DNA of 64,000 bases. Origin: DATGUN01 sp035301285 (lineage in GTDB: Bacteria; Bacillota; Bacilli; Bacillales; Amphibacillaceae). The notes under the pieces were generated by a model. It saw nothing but the letters and a program-made list of their open reading frames with translations, was not told where the DNA came from and searched no databases. Shown piece by piece: positions 18,528 to 27,731 of this stretch. The stretch is from positions 1-64,000 of the forward strand of contig DATGUN010000024.1 in the NCBI GenBank assembly GCA_035301285.1. Reading direction: 5' to 3'. The position numbers and the translations under genes were made by a program. Positions within the stretch are counted from its first letter, which is position 1, and each line of letters opens with the position of its first letter.

Positions 18528-19361
18528 CTAAAATGCTCTAATCGCATCCAATGTCTCTTCAATCTTCTTTTGAAAAAGTGTCCCCATCCGTTCAAAGCGT
18601 AATCTGAAGTACAAACTATGCAAAAGGTTACGCACATTCAAATCTATATTTAAACCTTCAGGATCAGATACGCGTTCTTTATGCACTTCCAACAGCGGTT
18701 CAAATTCTCTTATCCAATCCAAAATTTGACTTTCGTTTACTACCCCGCTTTTAAAGATACTGATTACCGGGAGTGCCATCCGTTCATCCTCATTATAGCT
18801 ATAGACCGTTTCAGAAACGAGAAATGTGGACTGAATGATTTTTAATAATTCCTCTAAATCAACCCCCGTTGCATAAGGGTGCCTGGCTATCTCATCCAAT
18901 GTGTCCGCCGCATGAGCAAGGGCGTGTGCCCATCCTTTTCCTACAACATATCCCCGGATATCGTTTTCACCTGCTACATAAGTGAATAGTTTACCTTTTA
19001 CATTCTCAAATTCACTTTTTGATAGAAAAGAATGCCGGCGATCTGCATTAAGGATAAGGCCCAACACCAATACTGAAAAAGCTCTGGCAAAGACAGAATC
19101 CGATTCTTTCTTGCCAAATCCGTAGAACAAATGGTCTTTGTCCAGGGAAATTCTCAATAGTCGCTTCATTTGAGACACACTCAGTACATTTTTTGCAATG
19201 ATCATATCTCCGAAAGTGGTATAAATCAATGCATCACGAAGCTCACCGTCTGTTGTACCGATATGTTTTAACATGTTCAAACTTAAGTCTTCTAAATCAT
19301 ATCCTGTGTAATCGTACCCATTTTCACGAATACATATCAGTTGTTGTTTTAAATGATGCAT
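18528..19361 (-). CDS. DUF2785 domain protein
   Basis: 277 aa from ATG 19361, behind AAGTGGGTGATC. An all-helical cytosolic protein with the DUF2785 signature GWAHALAHAADTLDEIARHPY near the middle. The function is unknown. It may share a transcript with the phosphotransferase gene 50 bp downstream. Confidence 0.75.
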   Translation of the reverse strand: MHHLKQQLICIRENGYDYTGYDLEDLSLNMLKHIGTTDGELRDALIYTTFGDMIIAKNVLSVSQMKRLLRISLDKDHLFYGFGKKESDSVFARAFSVLVLGLILNADRRHSFLSKSEFENVKGKLFTYVAGENDIRGYVVGKGWAHALAHAADTLDEIARHPYATGVDLEELLKIIQSTFLVSETVYSYNEDERMALPVISIFKSGVVNESQILDWIREFEPLLEVHKERVSDPEGLNIDLNVRNLLHSLYFRLRFERMGTLFQKKIEETLDAIRAF

Positions 19362-19545
19362 CCGATCACCCACTTTTATATCTGTTTATTCGAGCATTAT
19401 TCTACATTTTACCATAAAAAATCATTGAAACTCGCTCCGCTTTTGATAATGACATATTGATGGAAGGCAAATTTCTTTTGTTATCATCCTATTTACTATA
19501 TTATGGATGGATTGAAGCATAATTTTTAAATGGCAGGCGTTGATT

Positions 19546-20898
19546 ATGGAACATACAACACAAAAAAGATGGCTGCTTATTCTCACAATCGGCCTTGGCA
19601 CATTGCTCAATCCATTGAACTCATCAATGATTTCTGTGGCTCTTACGACATTGCAACATGAATTTTCATTGACGTTCGCGGACGCTACATGGATGATTTC
19701 CGTCTTTTATCTGGCAAGTGCTGCCGGACAGCCTGTCATGGGCAAATTAAGTGACATGTTCGGTCCAAAACGTATCTTCCTGGCAGGGCTTGTGATCGTC
19801 GCACTTTCCAGTATATTAGCACCGTTTTCACCGAATTATCCTTTTTTATTGGGCTGTCGTGCCCTTCAGGCTATCGGTAGTTCTACACTGTTTCCGAGCG
19901 GCATGTCCATGGTTCGGACGAGCATCACGAAAAAACAAGCCCAGGCCCTTGCTGTTTTATCGATCTTTTCAACCACATCGGCAGCATTTGGACCGTCAAT
20001 CGGTGGCTTTTTAATCGCGTCTTGGGATTGGCCAGCTATTTTTCTTGCCAATTTTCCGTTCATCATCATTTCGTTTACACTGGCACTGGTTGTTCTGCCA
20101 AACCCGAAACATGTCAAGGTCGAATTACATCGCATCGACTTTTTCGGAATCATTTTATTCATCACCGCGATTATTGGAATGATCTTATTTCTATTGTCCT
20201 TGGAACATACCATCAATTGGGTGAGTCTCGTCGTCTTCATTGGTGGATTTATCTGGTTCTATAGGTATGAAAGCAGAAAAGAAGAACCGTTTATCGATGT
20301 GAAAGGGCTGATTAAAAACCGGAGTGCAACATCCGTCTATGTCCAGTTCATTCTGATCAACTTGGTGTATTATGGGTATTTTTATGGTTTCCCAACCTTT
20401 TTGCAGCAAGTCCAAAACTATAGTGAACGGGACACCGGACTGATCATGCTGGCACTCGCCGGATTTGGTGTCATAACCGCTCCGATTGCAGGAAAGATGA
20501 TTGACCATCTTGGCTCTAAAATACCGCTTATAACCGGCGCAGGACTCTTGTTTATCGGGACGGTCCTCCTTCTGACGTATCATACGGATTCACCACTCGG
20601 CTGGTTTATTGTTGTCATGTCTGTGTTGGGGATGAGTAATGGCTTCAATAACATTTCCATGCAAACCGCATTATATGACCATACACCTCCTGAAGAAACC
20701 GGTTCTGCATCTGGATTGTTTCAGACGAGTCGTTATGTCGGTGCTATCCTGTCTTCGAGTCTACTCGGCATTGTCTTTAACAAAAACCTGGACCTGGCCC
20801 ATTTGCATTTGGTGGCAATTATTTCACTTGTATTTACCGGGTTGGTCATCTTCCTTGGTTTCCGGCTCCCGAACGCACGAAGAAAAACATCTACCTGA
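19546..20898 (+). CDS. MFS drug-exporter-like transporter (DHA2 type)
   Basis: 450 aa from ATG 19546, with about 14 membrane helices. MFS motif A is present after TM2 (GKLSDMFGPKRIF), and motif C-like Gly/Pro residues follow in TM5 (FGPSIGGFLIAS), a feature of H+-driven antiporters. TM1 holds LNPLNSSMISVALTTLQ, as in EmrB/QacA-like exporters. Substrate unknown. Its last 166 bp lie antisense to the convergent gene 20733-21128. Confidence 0.82.
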   Translation: MEHTTQKRWLLILTIGLGTLLNPLNSSMISVALTTLQHEFSLTFADATWMISVFYLASAAGQPVMGKLSDMFGPKRIFLAGLVIVALSSILAPFSPNYPFLLGCRALQAIGSSTLFPSGMSMVRTSITKKQAQALAVLSIFSTTSAAFGPSIGGFLIASWDWPAIFLANFPFIIISFTLALVVLPNPKHVKVELHRIDFFGIILFITAIIGMILFLLSLEHTINWVSLVVFIGGFIWFYRYESRKEEPFIDVKGLIKNRSATSVYVQFILINLVYYGYFYGFPTFLQQVQNYSERDTGLIMLALAGFGVITAPIAGKMIDHLGSKIPLITGAGLLFIGTVLLLTYHTDSPLGWFIVVMSVLGMSNGFNNISMQTALYDHTPPEETGSASGLFQTSRYVGAILSSSLLGIVFNKNLDLAHLHLVAIISLVFTGLVIFLGFRLPNARRKTST

Positions 20899-21128
20899 TT
20901 CCGCAGTTTTTGAAACATTGGATTGTATACAAAAGAACTCCCATCGGTTTTGTTTCGATCCACCTTTGGGAGTTCTCCGTATTTGTCCTGATACATCATT
21001 TCGTGTTTCGTTTTTGAAGTTCGCGTCCGCAAATCCGCAAGTGCATATGTTCCACGATCCTTTGTTGGATTTCGTTTACCTTCACGCATCCGCTTTTCGC
21101 GAATTTTTTTCGCACGGCTTTTTGCCAT
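20733..21128 (-). CDS. small basic protein of unknown function, antisense to MFS gene end
   Basis: Starts at ATG 21128 behind AGAAAGGA, giving 131 aa. The first ~75 residues (MAKSRAKKIREKRMREGKRNP..., very Lys/Arg-rich) look like a real small protein of a type common in Bacillaceae. The frame then runs on for 55 codons opposite the 3' end of the MFS gene. The C-terminal part may be an accidental extension after loss of an earlier stop. No function is known. An earlier start at 21233 has no support. Confidence 0.5.
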   Translation of the reverse strand: MAKSRAKKIREKRMREGKRNPTKDRGTYALADLRTRTSKTKHEMMYQDKYGELPKVDRNKTDGSSFVYNPMFQKLRNQVDVFLRAFGSRKPRKMTNPVNTSEIIATKCKWARSRFLLKTMPSRLEDRIAPT

Positions 21129-21272
21129 ATCAACCAATCCTTTCTGTATCATAATACATTCACTATACAAAACATGTGTGCAACAAGCAACCTGTCGATA
21201 ATCGTCATCATTCGAAAAAGATTCCGATTTCAATTGCCAACATTGACATGCTGCATATCAATGTTGAAGACA

Positions 21273-21304
21273 TTAAAAAGACGAGGTCCATTGTGCCCCG
21301 TCTT
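21273..21304 (-). terminator. terminator of the squalene/phytoene synthase-like gene
   Basis: On the minus strand AAGACGGGG pairs (one mismatch) with CCTCGTCTT, followed by TTTTTAAT. It lies 30 bp past the stop of the 21335-22156 gene. Confidence 0.8.
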
Positions 21305-21334
21305 CCCATAATCTATCTTTGAATTCCAAGCGTT

Positions 21335-22156
21335 TCATTTATTCACAATCTCATCTACCGTCGTCTCAACCTCTTGTCGAGACATTTTTGCATTACCGCG
21401 TTTTAATGCTTTGAGCGTTCTTTTTGCAAGAGCGAGCGGAATTTTACAAAATAAAACCATTGTCCGTGCCTGTATGTCTTCCATATATTTATCTGCCAAA
21501 TCCAAGTTTTTATCAGCATACTGAAACATATCATTCCGTGTCCAACCATCTGGGAAAAAGTTCACCCCGCGCTCAGAGTCTTCATCCTTATTGCGGAGGA
21601 TATTGACGGCTTGCAAGCCCCTGCCATAGCCAATGGCAAGATCTCGATCGGTTTGTGTCCCATCACGCCATTCCCAAACATCAGACAGCATGACACCGAC
21701 GAGTCCAGCGACATAATACGTATAGTCATCCAAGTCTTCCTCAGTATGAACCTGCCAATGTCTTTCCGTCCACTTCGCCATACCAACAGCCATTTCACTT
21801 GTCGAGGTCTGCACACGGCCCCTTATCCCTTCAGGGCACACCTCCAGCCAATCACCCAGCCTTAACGTCACTTCAGGCAAATCGGACTTGTACGGGGCAA
21901 CCAATGTATCGAATGCCGACTTGTCAAATGGTTGTTTTTTGAGTAAGTCACTCGTTTCCAGCAGTAAGGACTGCTTCGTTTCACCATCCATTTCGGGATC
22001 ATCTTCAATTTCATCGATCGCCCGCATACATAAATAAGCCGATGCAACCGTTTGTTTTAAAGTTGTTTCCAGCAATGTGATCGGTATATAAAAAGTTCTG
22101 CTCGTATCCTTTAAAACCTGCATAGCTTCTTTGTAGAGTTTTTTTTCCTCTTTCAA
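21335..22156 (-). CDS. squalene/phytoene synthase-family prenyltransferase
   Basis: 273 aa, all-helical, of the head-to-head prenyl synthase family. The first aspartate-rich motif is DEIED (residues 48-52). The second reads NILRNKDEDSERG where most relatives have NILRDxxED, so one Asp is Asn. Other landmarks are SRTFYIPITLL, as in HpnC/CrtM-type enzymes, and YYVAGLVGVMLSDVW. It would join two farnesyl or geranylgeranyl diphosphates to dehydrosqualene, squalene or phytoene. No desaturase or cyclase gene is nearby, so the product cannot be told; a farnesyl-phosphate phosphatase role like YisP is also possible. Confidence 0.78.
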   Translation of the reverse strand: MKEEKKLYKEAMQVLKDTSRTFYIPITLLETTLKQTVASAYLCMRAIDEIEDDPEMDGETKQSLLLETSDLLKKQPFDKSAFDTLVAPYKSDLPEVTLRLGDWLEVCPEGIRGRVQTSTSEMAVGMAKWTERHWQVHTEEDLDDYTYYVAGLVGVMLSDVWEWRDGTQTDRDLAIGYGRGLQAVNILRNKDEDSERGVNFFPDGWTRNDMFQYADKNLDLADKYMEDIQARTMVLFCKIPLALAKRTLKALKRGNAKMSRQEVETTVDEIVNK

Positions 22157-22381
22157 AATATGTCATCCTTTTTTCATCGATTATTAAACAGTATAGCAAA
22201 TTTGCGCTTTTTTAGATAGGAAGTACCCTTCGCCAATCACTTTTGACATATTCATCGGCTACGTATACGAGGGCACTCCCGGACGCTCTGTTGGATAACC
22301 CTTGTGTTCGCGGCCATGTTTCCGTTCTTCTGTAAAATCAAACCATTGTTTTAAGTTCTGTATCCTCCACGCAGTCACCAC

Positions 22382-22714
22382 TCAAGAAATCTTCACTCCA
22401 TTTGTCACCTTTTCATCAGGAGCGAGCAATACGACATCATCCTGACCTTCCATTCCACCCATCACAAGAACCTCAGACTTATATCCGGCAATACGCATCG
22501 GTGGGAAATTAACCACACATACGACTTGTCTCCCCACAAGGTCTTCAGGTTTATAACGTTTCGTGATTTGCGCAGATGATTGCTTCACACCCAAGTCATC
22601 GCCTAGATCGACCTCAACTTTTATCGCCGGTTTTTTTGCTTCCGGGAACGGTTCAGCTTTTGTGACGGTTCCAATCCGCATATCCAATTTCATAAAGTCG
22701 TCAATCGTTGCCAT
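22382..22714 (-). CDS. csaA: CsaA, tRNA-binding-domain chaperone
   Basis: 110 aa, a stand-alone EMAP/OB-fold tRNA-binding domain that forms dimers. The family sequence is clear: FMKLDMRIGTVTKAEPFPEAKKPAIK at the start, SSAQITKRY, and VVNFPPMRIAGYKSEVLVMG. CsaA has been described as an export-related chaperone in B. subtilis and binds tRNA in vitro. It lies 222 bp downstream of pheA on the same strand, so read-through from that operon is possible. The ribosome site is AAGGAG. Confidence 0.92.
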   Translation of the reverse strand: MATIDDFMKLDMRIGTVTKAEPFPEAKKPAIKVEVDLGDDLGVKQSSAQITKRYKPEDLVGRQVVCVVNFPPMRIAGYKSEVLVMGGMEGQDDVVLLAPDEKVTNGVKIS

Positions 22715-22936
22715 TCAAACATTCTCCTTGTTTAAATAAACTGAAATTTTCCTTTAAAAGCCATCCGCTTCTTTTATCCATTATACCCTTTTCATACACT
22801 TCTTTAAAGCATCCGTGTTAATCATTGAAAATCATCATAAGAATATAGATGTTTCAATGTGCAGTAACTGGACTGAAAAGCAGTGTTACCGAACGACAAT
22901 CATCGGGCGAACAGTGACCGACACCCTTTACATGTT

Positions 22937-23803
22937 CTATTCGTCACATCCTCGATGATGACAAACACCATAGGTTCCGAGATGCCGTAATGAACAACCC
23001 CATTTCTGTATGGCGTCACACGCCTGTAAATATGAATCATGATGGCTTGTTGTATCGACATCAATGATGTATGCATATTCGCCCAACTTCTTTTTCAGCG
23101 GGACAGATTCTATTTTAAGAGGCTTCAGCGCTAACGTTTCAAATGTGCCCAGTACGTTTTGCAAAACCCTCAAATCATGTCCCGGTAGCGTGATGATCAA
23201 CGTCGATTTGATGATATCGCGGGATAAATCGATGGCGTCATCACCTAAAACAATAAAACGTGTTGTATTCTCCGCATTATTTTCTATTTCAGAAGCGATA
23301 ACCGTTAAACCATAGATATGTCTTGTTGCTGTATTCGCTAATGCCAATGCTGCCTGGTCTGGATTTTCCGCAACCATCTTTGCCGCTGCACTTGAGCTGT
23401 CGGTCGGTTGTAAAACGACATCATTATAATGACGTCGCAAATAATCATCACATTGCCTTAATGCTTGTGGGTGTCCGTAAATGATCTCACAAGAGTCTAT
23501 ACACACTTCTGGATCACTGCCCAGCAGTTCATAACTGATGGGCAGGTGCACCTCCCCCTGAATCGGTATGTGCAGGTCATGGACAAGCTGGCTAACCGTT
23601 ATGTTGACAGAGCCACCAATGGAATTTTCAACCGGGACAAGGGCGTAATCGAGTAATTGTTTGTTTGCTGCCAAGAGGCATTCTTGAATCGTCGGATATC
23701 GATGGTAGCTAAATGAATCACAATCGCCAAAAACTTCCATGGCCGCCTGTTCTGAAAATGTCCCCTCAGGACCTAAATAGCCAATATGTTTTGTTGTGTA
23801 CAA
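22937..23803 (-). CDS. pheA: prephenate dehydratase
   Basis: 288 aa from TTG 23803, with GAAAGGA ten bases upstream; a further TTG at 23821 is possible. It converts prephenate to phenylpyruvate, the committed step to phenylalanine. The N-terminal catalytic domain has GYLGPEGTFSEQAA, VPVENSIGGSVN and the late TRF motif (NTTRFIVLG); the C-terminal ACT domain (about residues 200-280) has LRVLQNVLGTFETLALKPLKIES for Phe feedback. It is the last gene of the operon TRAP permease-TAXI protein-pheA led by two Phe-type T-boxes, which fits its role. Confidence 0.92.
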   Translation of the reverse strand: MYTTKHIGYLGPEGTFSEQAAMEVFGDCDSFSYHRYPTIQECLLAANKQLLDYALVPVENSIGGSVNITVSQLVHDLHIPIQGEVHLPISYELLGSDPEVCIDSCEIIYGHPQALRQCDDYLRRHYNDVVLQPTDSSSAAAKMVAENPDQAALALANTATRHIYGLTVIASEIENNAENTTRFIVLGDDAIDLSRDIIKSTLIITLPGHDLRVLQNVLGTFETLALKPLKIESVPLKKKLGEYAYIIDVDTTSHHDSYLQACDAIQKWGCSLRHLGTYGVCHHRGCDE

Positions 23804-23843
23804 CGTATTCCATCCTTTCAAGACAAAGTCATCCGGCTACACG

Positions 23844-24845
23844 TTAATCCAGGATCCCTTCCTCTTCATAGTACCGTTTCGCCCCTTCATGGATAGGAAT
23901 GTCGGCTAAGTCATTGGTCGCCTCGTCAATATCCATTTGTTTGGCGATTGAATGAGCCGATTCAAGTTCGTCGACATTTTCCCATAATGTTTTTGTCAGG
24001 TCATAGATGACATCATCATCGACCGATGCATCAGTCATAATCACCATTTTGATCGCTAAAGTCTCGACATCTTCATCCTGGCCTTCATATGTACCGCTCG
24101 GGATGGTCATATCTGTGTACCATGGGTATTGTTCTTTCAACGATTCTCTCACATCACCATCGATGTCAATCAATTCGGCGTCCGCTGTGGAGATCATCTC
24201 AGATACCGCTGATGTAGGCAGACCCGCTTGAATCAATGCGCCGTCCAGCTGATTATTTTGCATTAAATCAATCGCCTCGGTAAATCCGACAAAGTTCTCA
24301 TCAATATCATCGGGATAGTCAATGCCGTACTCCGGTAAAATAATGCTCGATTCGACTTCTGGTGTACTACCGACAGAACCCGGCGCGAATTTCTTCCCCT
24401 TTAAATCCGCGACTGAATCGATACCGGCATCTTTCTTTACGACAAGTTGATTGGGATTCAGATATACCCCTCCAAGAATCCGAGCATCATCATATTGACG
24501 ATCTTCAAAGCTACGTTCGCCATTATAGGCTTCCGACAAGATCCCCGTTGTCACGAATGATATTTGTCCTTCTCCATCTTTCAGGAGATTCAGATTATCG
24601 ACGCCACCGTTTGATGCCTGAACATCAACTTTTACATCGTCAAGCTCATTATTCCACAAGTCAGCCATGGCCGACCCAAGCGGGTAGATCGTTCCAGTTG
24701 TTGAACCTGTCGGGAATTTCAGATTACCATCATTCGCTTGGCCTCCCCCATCATTGTCGTCGAACAGATTATCACATCCACTGATCAATAACCCTATACT
24801 TAAAACACCGACTAATGCAAAAGCTTTCATTGAATTCATCTTCAT
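23844..24845 (-). CDS. TAXI-family TRAP transporter solute-binding lipoprotein
   Basis: 333 aa from ATG 24845 behind GGGGG. Lipoprotein signal with lipobox ISGC (Cys24), then an acidic linker and a TAXI-type periplasmic-binding domain (FPTGSTTGTIYPLGSAMADLW, GSVGSTPEVESSII). It catches the solute outside the cell and delivers it to the fused TRAP permease encoded 28 bp upstream. The solute is unknown. T-box control by Phe-tRNA and linkage to pheA suggest an aromatic amino acid or aromatic 2-oxo acid (inference). Confidence 0.9.
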   Translation of the reverse strand: MKMNSMKAFALVGVLSIGLLISGCDNLFDDNDGGGQANDGNLKFPTGSTTGTIYPLGSAMADLWNNELDDVKVDVQASNGGVDNLNLLKDGEGQISFVTTGILSEAYNGERSFEDRQYDDARILGGVYLNPNQLVVKKDAGIDSVADLKGKKFAPGSVGSTPEVESSIILPEYGIDYPDDIDENFVGFTEAIDLMQNNQLDGALIQAGLPTSAVSEMISTADAELIDIDGDVRESLKEQYPWYTDMTIPSGTYEGQDEDVETLAIKMVIMTDASVDDDVIYDLTKTLWENVDELESAHSIAKQMDIDEATNDLADIPIHEGAKRYYEEEGILD

Positions 24846-24873
24846 ATCCATAACCCCCATCTATGTTTTAAAT

Positions 24874-26805
24874 TTATATTTCCGCAGTTTTACTTGATTT
24901 CAGTTCGCCCCACTGCCATAAAACTACCACCAAAAGGAGCGAAATACCGACCAGATCAGTCATGACGCTCGGCGCTATCATCAATAAACCGATGACAAAA
25001 AGTAAAGTGCGTTGTATGATCGGTGCTTTTTTAATAAACCACCCTTGCAACCCGCCAGCAATGGATACCGTACCGACAATGGCAGTCAAAACCGGTATGA
25101 TGCTTGCACTTATACGTGTTTCCCCCAATAATAGAGCCGGTTCGAAAATGAAAAAGAAAGGCAATATAAAACCGGTCAATCCAAGTTTCATGGCTGTCAA
25201 CGATGCTTTGTGCTGATCGGTATTTGCTATTCCCGCACCGATATAAGAAGCAAGTGCAACTGGTGGGGTAATATTCGATAGGCTCGCATAAATGAGCACA
25301 AACATGTGAGCGGCCAAAGGCATAACACCCAGATCTATCAATACCGGGGCTCCTACGGTAGCAACCACTACGTACGCGGCTACACCCGGGACACCCATAC
25401 CAAGAACGACACTCATTACCATAACCAAGATGCTGGCAAGTAGAATACTGCCATTTGTATAATTCATGACGGCATTTCCAAATGTCAGGCCGACTCCCGT
25501 CAATGATACGGTTCCGATAATCACACCGATGACGGCACAGGCAACTGCTACTCCGACGGCTCCAATGGCACCTTCGTCAAGTGCCTGCAAGATTTCTTTC
25601 CCTTTCATCCTGGTTTCTTTTCGAAACCAACTGGCCACTACTGTCGCCAAAATTGAAAAGACGCCGGCATATACGGCCGTATAACCTGTAAATAACATCA
25701 CCAGAAGGACAACCAAGGGAATCAGCAGATGCCCACGTTCCTTCAGCACACCCTTGATGGCCGGTATGTTATCTTTAGAAATCCCTTTAAGCCCCATTTT
25801 CTTCGCTTCAAAATGGACTACCATGATGAGTGTCAAATAGTATAAAAATGCAGGAATGATGGCTGCAATCAGGACGGTTACATAAGGGACACCAAGATAT
25901 TCAGCCATGACGAAACCGACAGCTCCCATGATGGGTGGTGCAAATTGACCGCCCGTTGATGCGACGGCTTCAACAGCAGCTGCAAATCGAGCGCGATATC
26001 CGCTTTGCTTCATCAGCGGGATGGTTATCGCCCCTGTTGTGGCCACATTGGCAAGTGCGCTTCCGTTGATCATGCCCATCAAACCACTTGCCAGTACAGC
26101 GACTTTGGCGGGACCGCCAGGTGACCTTCCCGCAATCGTAAGCGATAAATCATTGATGAACTTGCTGAAACCGCTGATTTTCAAAAATGCGCCAAAAAGT
26201 ATAAATAAAAACACGAATGTTGCCGAGGCGCCAATGGCAACACCAAATATGCCTTCACTACCCCAAAACAAATAATCGATCACCCGATTGATCGTAAACC
26301 CACTGTGCCCAAATGGACCGGGTACGTACATACCGAGGAAATTATACAAGAGAAAAACCAAAGCCAAAATGGCCAAATTCCCAACAACACGCCGTGCCGC
26401 TTCAAATACGACGAGAATACCAAGGGCGCCAAAAATATAATCATTTGTCATCAAGTAACCGCCGCGTAATACCACTTCTTGATAGTTGAATAGCAGGTAT
26501 CCCAAAGCCACTACGCTTAACATGATGAATATGATATCGAACACAGATGGCCTTTTGGACGCACCGATGTTTTTCTTGCGAGCGGGGTACAGCAGGAACA
26601 CGATAACCAGAAGAAACAAGACGTGCCATCCGCGTAGCGTTATGGCGTCAAATGCACCGAACCCGGCTGCATACAATTGAAACAATGACCATACGATGGC
26701 AAGACCAGAAATCACATAGCCCACTTTACCGGCATATGTGCGGAATCGGGATCCCGCTTCTGGTTTCTCGGTTAAATCTTTTCCGCTTTGATTGAAATCT
26801 GCCAT
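24874..26805 (-). CDS. TRAP transporter fused permease (4TM/12TM)
   Basis: 643 aa with AAAGGAGAG before ATG 26805. About 18 membrane helices: the first ~170 residues are the small DctQ-like part and the remainder is the large DctM-like part, fused as usual for TAXI systems. Family landmarks are GGQFAPPIMGAVGFVMAE and GMGVPGVAAYVVVATVGAPVL. It drives solute import with an ion gradient, often Na+. It is the first gene after the tandem T-box leader and is followed by its binding protein and pheA. Confidence 0.92.
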   Translation of the reverse strand: MADFNQSGKDLTEKPEAGSRFRTYAGKVGYVISGLAIVWSLFQLYAAGFGAFDAITLRGWHVLFLLVIVFLLYPARKKNIGASKRPSVFDIIFIMLSVVALGYLLFNYQEVVLRGGYLMTNDYIFGALGILVVFEAARRVVGNLAILALVFLLYNFLGMYVPGPFGHSGFTINRVIDYLFWGSEGIFGVAIGASATFVFLFILFGAFLKISGFSKFINDLSLTIAGRSPGGPAKVAVLASGLMGMINGSALANVATTGAITIPLMKQSGYRARFAAAVEAVASTGGQFAPPIMGAVGFVMAEYLGVPYVTVLIAAIIPAFLYYLTLIMVVHFEAKKMGLKGISKDNIPAIKGVLKERGHLLIPLVVLLVMLFTGYTAVYAGVFSILATVVASWFRKETRMKGKEILQALDEGAIGAVGVAVACAVIGVIIGTVSLTGVGLTFGNAVMNYTNGSILLASILVMVMSVVLGMGVPGVAAYVVVATVGAPVLIDLGVMPLAAHMFVLIYASLSNITPPVALASYIGAGIANTDQHKASLTAMKLGLTGFILPFFFIFEPALLLGETRISASIIPVLTAIVGTVSIAGGLQGWFIKKAPIIQRTLLFVIGLLMIAPSVMTDLVGISLLLVVVLWQWGELKSSKTAEI

Positions 26806-26884
26806 TTTTTCACTCTCCTTTGTTGTCTTTGATATTTATCGATCCCTTTTGGAGGATGCATTACGATACCACAGAAAAAACGAT

Positions 26885-27117
26885 AAAAAAAAGCTCTTTC
26901 TCCCTAAAATAGGGACGAAAAAGCTCCGTGTTACCACCCTCGTTAACAGCATAACTGTTCACTCATTCATCGATAACGGCACATCGCCGGAATACATTCA
27001 GCTCACTATGTGAATTTCGCCTTCTGCCCTTGTCTGGTTCACATCAGCCACCAGATTTCTGATTTCAAGAAACAAAAGCTACTGGAAATAGATCAACGCT
27101 TTTACGATATATAACTG
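26885..27117 (-). promoter_or_regulatory. T-box riboswitch, gene-proximal copy (probable Phe)
   Basis: On the minus strand the leader has Stem I with an AGTA bulge, the specifier region GAA-A-TTC-AC (codon TTC at + 27012-27014), the antiterminator element GGGTGGTAACACGG (26924-26940), and a terminator hairpin GAGCTTTTTCGTCCC.../GGGAGAAAGAGC with eight T's (26885-26927). TGGT in the T-box pairs with a tRNA ending ACCA, which fits tRNA-Phe. It differs from the upstream copy at only about five positions over ~190 nt. ATT (Ile) is a less likely reading of the specifier. Confidence 0.93.
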
Positions 27118-27273
27118 TCAATATGTATGAAACCTGCTTCCTCACCATCAAAGTGTCGGGCACCCATATTGAATCCAATAAAGGGTCAGGTCCATCGTTT
27201 GCCACGTCTTGTAGGGCAGGTAACACTGGTGATTTCTGCATCCAAGCCAGACAAGGAAGCATAAGTCTTTTAT

Positions 27274-27506
27274 AAAAAAAAGAGCTTTCTTCTCCCTATA
27301 GCAGGGACGAAAAAGCTCCGTGTTACCACCCTCGTTAACAGTATAACTGCTCACTCATTCATCGATAACGGCACATCGCCGGAATACATTCAGCTCACTA
27401 TGTGAATTTCGCCTTCTGCCCTTGTCTGGTTCACATCAGCCACCAGATTCCTGATTTCAAGAAACATAAGCTACTGGAAATAGTTCATTGCTTTTAAAGT
27501 ATATTA
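27274..27506 (-). promoter_or_regulatory. T-box riboswitch, promoter-proximal copy (probable Phe)
   Basis: Near-identical to the copy 392 nt downstream: specifier TTC at + 27404-27406, T-box sequence at 27316-27332, terminator with T-run at 27274-27318. The lower Stem I helix ACTAT/ATAGT is visible. Two complete switches in series mean that both terminators must be overcome before the TRAP and pheA genes are read. The 156-nt spacer between the copies has no recognised function. Confidence 0.93.
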
Positions 27507-27512
27507 GATAGC

Positions 27513-27541
27513 ATTTTATCCAATAACCACATTAAAGTCAA
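27513..27541 (-). promoter_or_regulatory. sigma-A promoter of the T-box/TRAP/pheA operon
   Basis: On the minus strand TTGACT, 17-bp spacer, TAAAAT (plus-strand positions 27536-27541 and 27513-27518). It places the transcript start near 27506, just ahead of the first T-box. No comparable promoter precedes the second T-box. Confidence 0.82.
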
Positions 27542-27663
27542 GACATTTCGAGCAAAAAAAGAATCGAATCATATTTCACTCCCCCTTCTACATATTTGAA
27601 AAAACCAATACATCACAACACAAAACCCTTCTTAACATATCCAGGAATATGGGCCAAAACAAT

Positions 27664-27709
27664 AAAAACTTCCTGTTAAAAGCAAATGCGTTTTAACAGG
27701 AAGTTTTTT
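27664..27709. terminator. strong bidirectional terminator
   Basis: A perfect 16-bp stem (AAACTTCCTGTTAAAA with TTTTAACAGGAAGTTT) with T-runs on both strands, just past the stop of the DUF2512 gene. Confidence 0.9.
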
Positions 27710-27731
27710 CAATTAACGTCGGATAAATGTT

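Noticed and set aside
27065..27354. Open frames of 65 and 68 codons on the minus strand between and across the T-boxes
   Set aside because: They overlap the conserved T-box RNA and its terminator, have no good ribosome site and show no protein-like composition.
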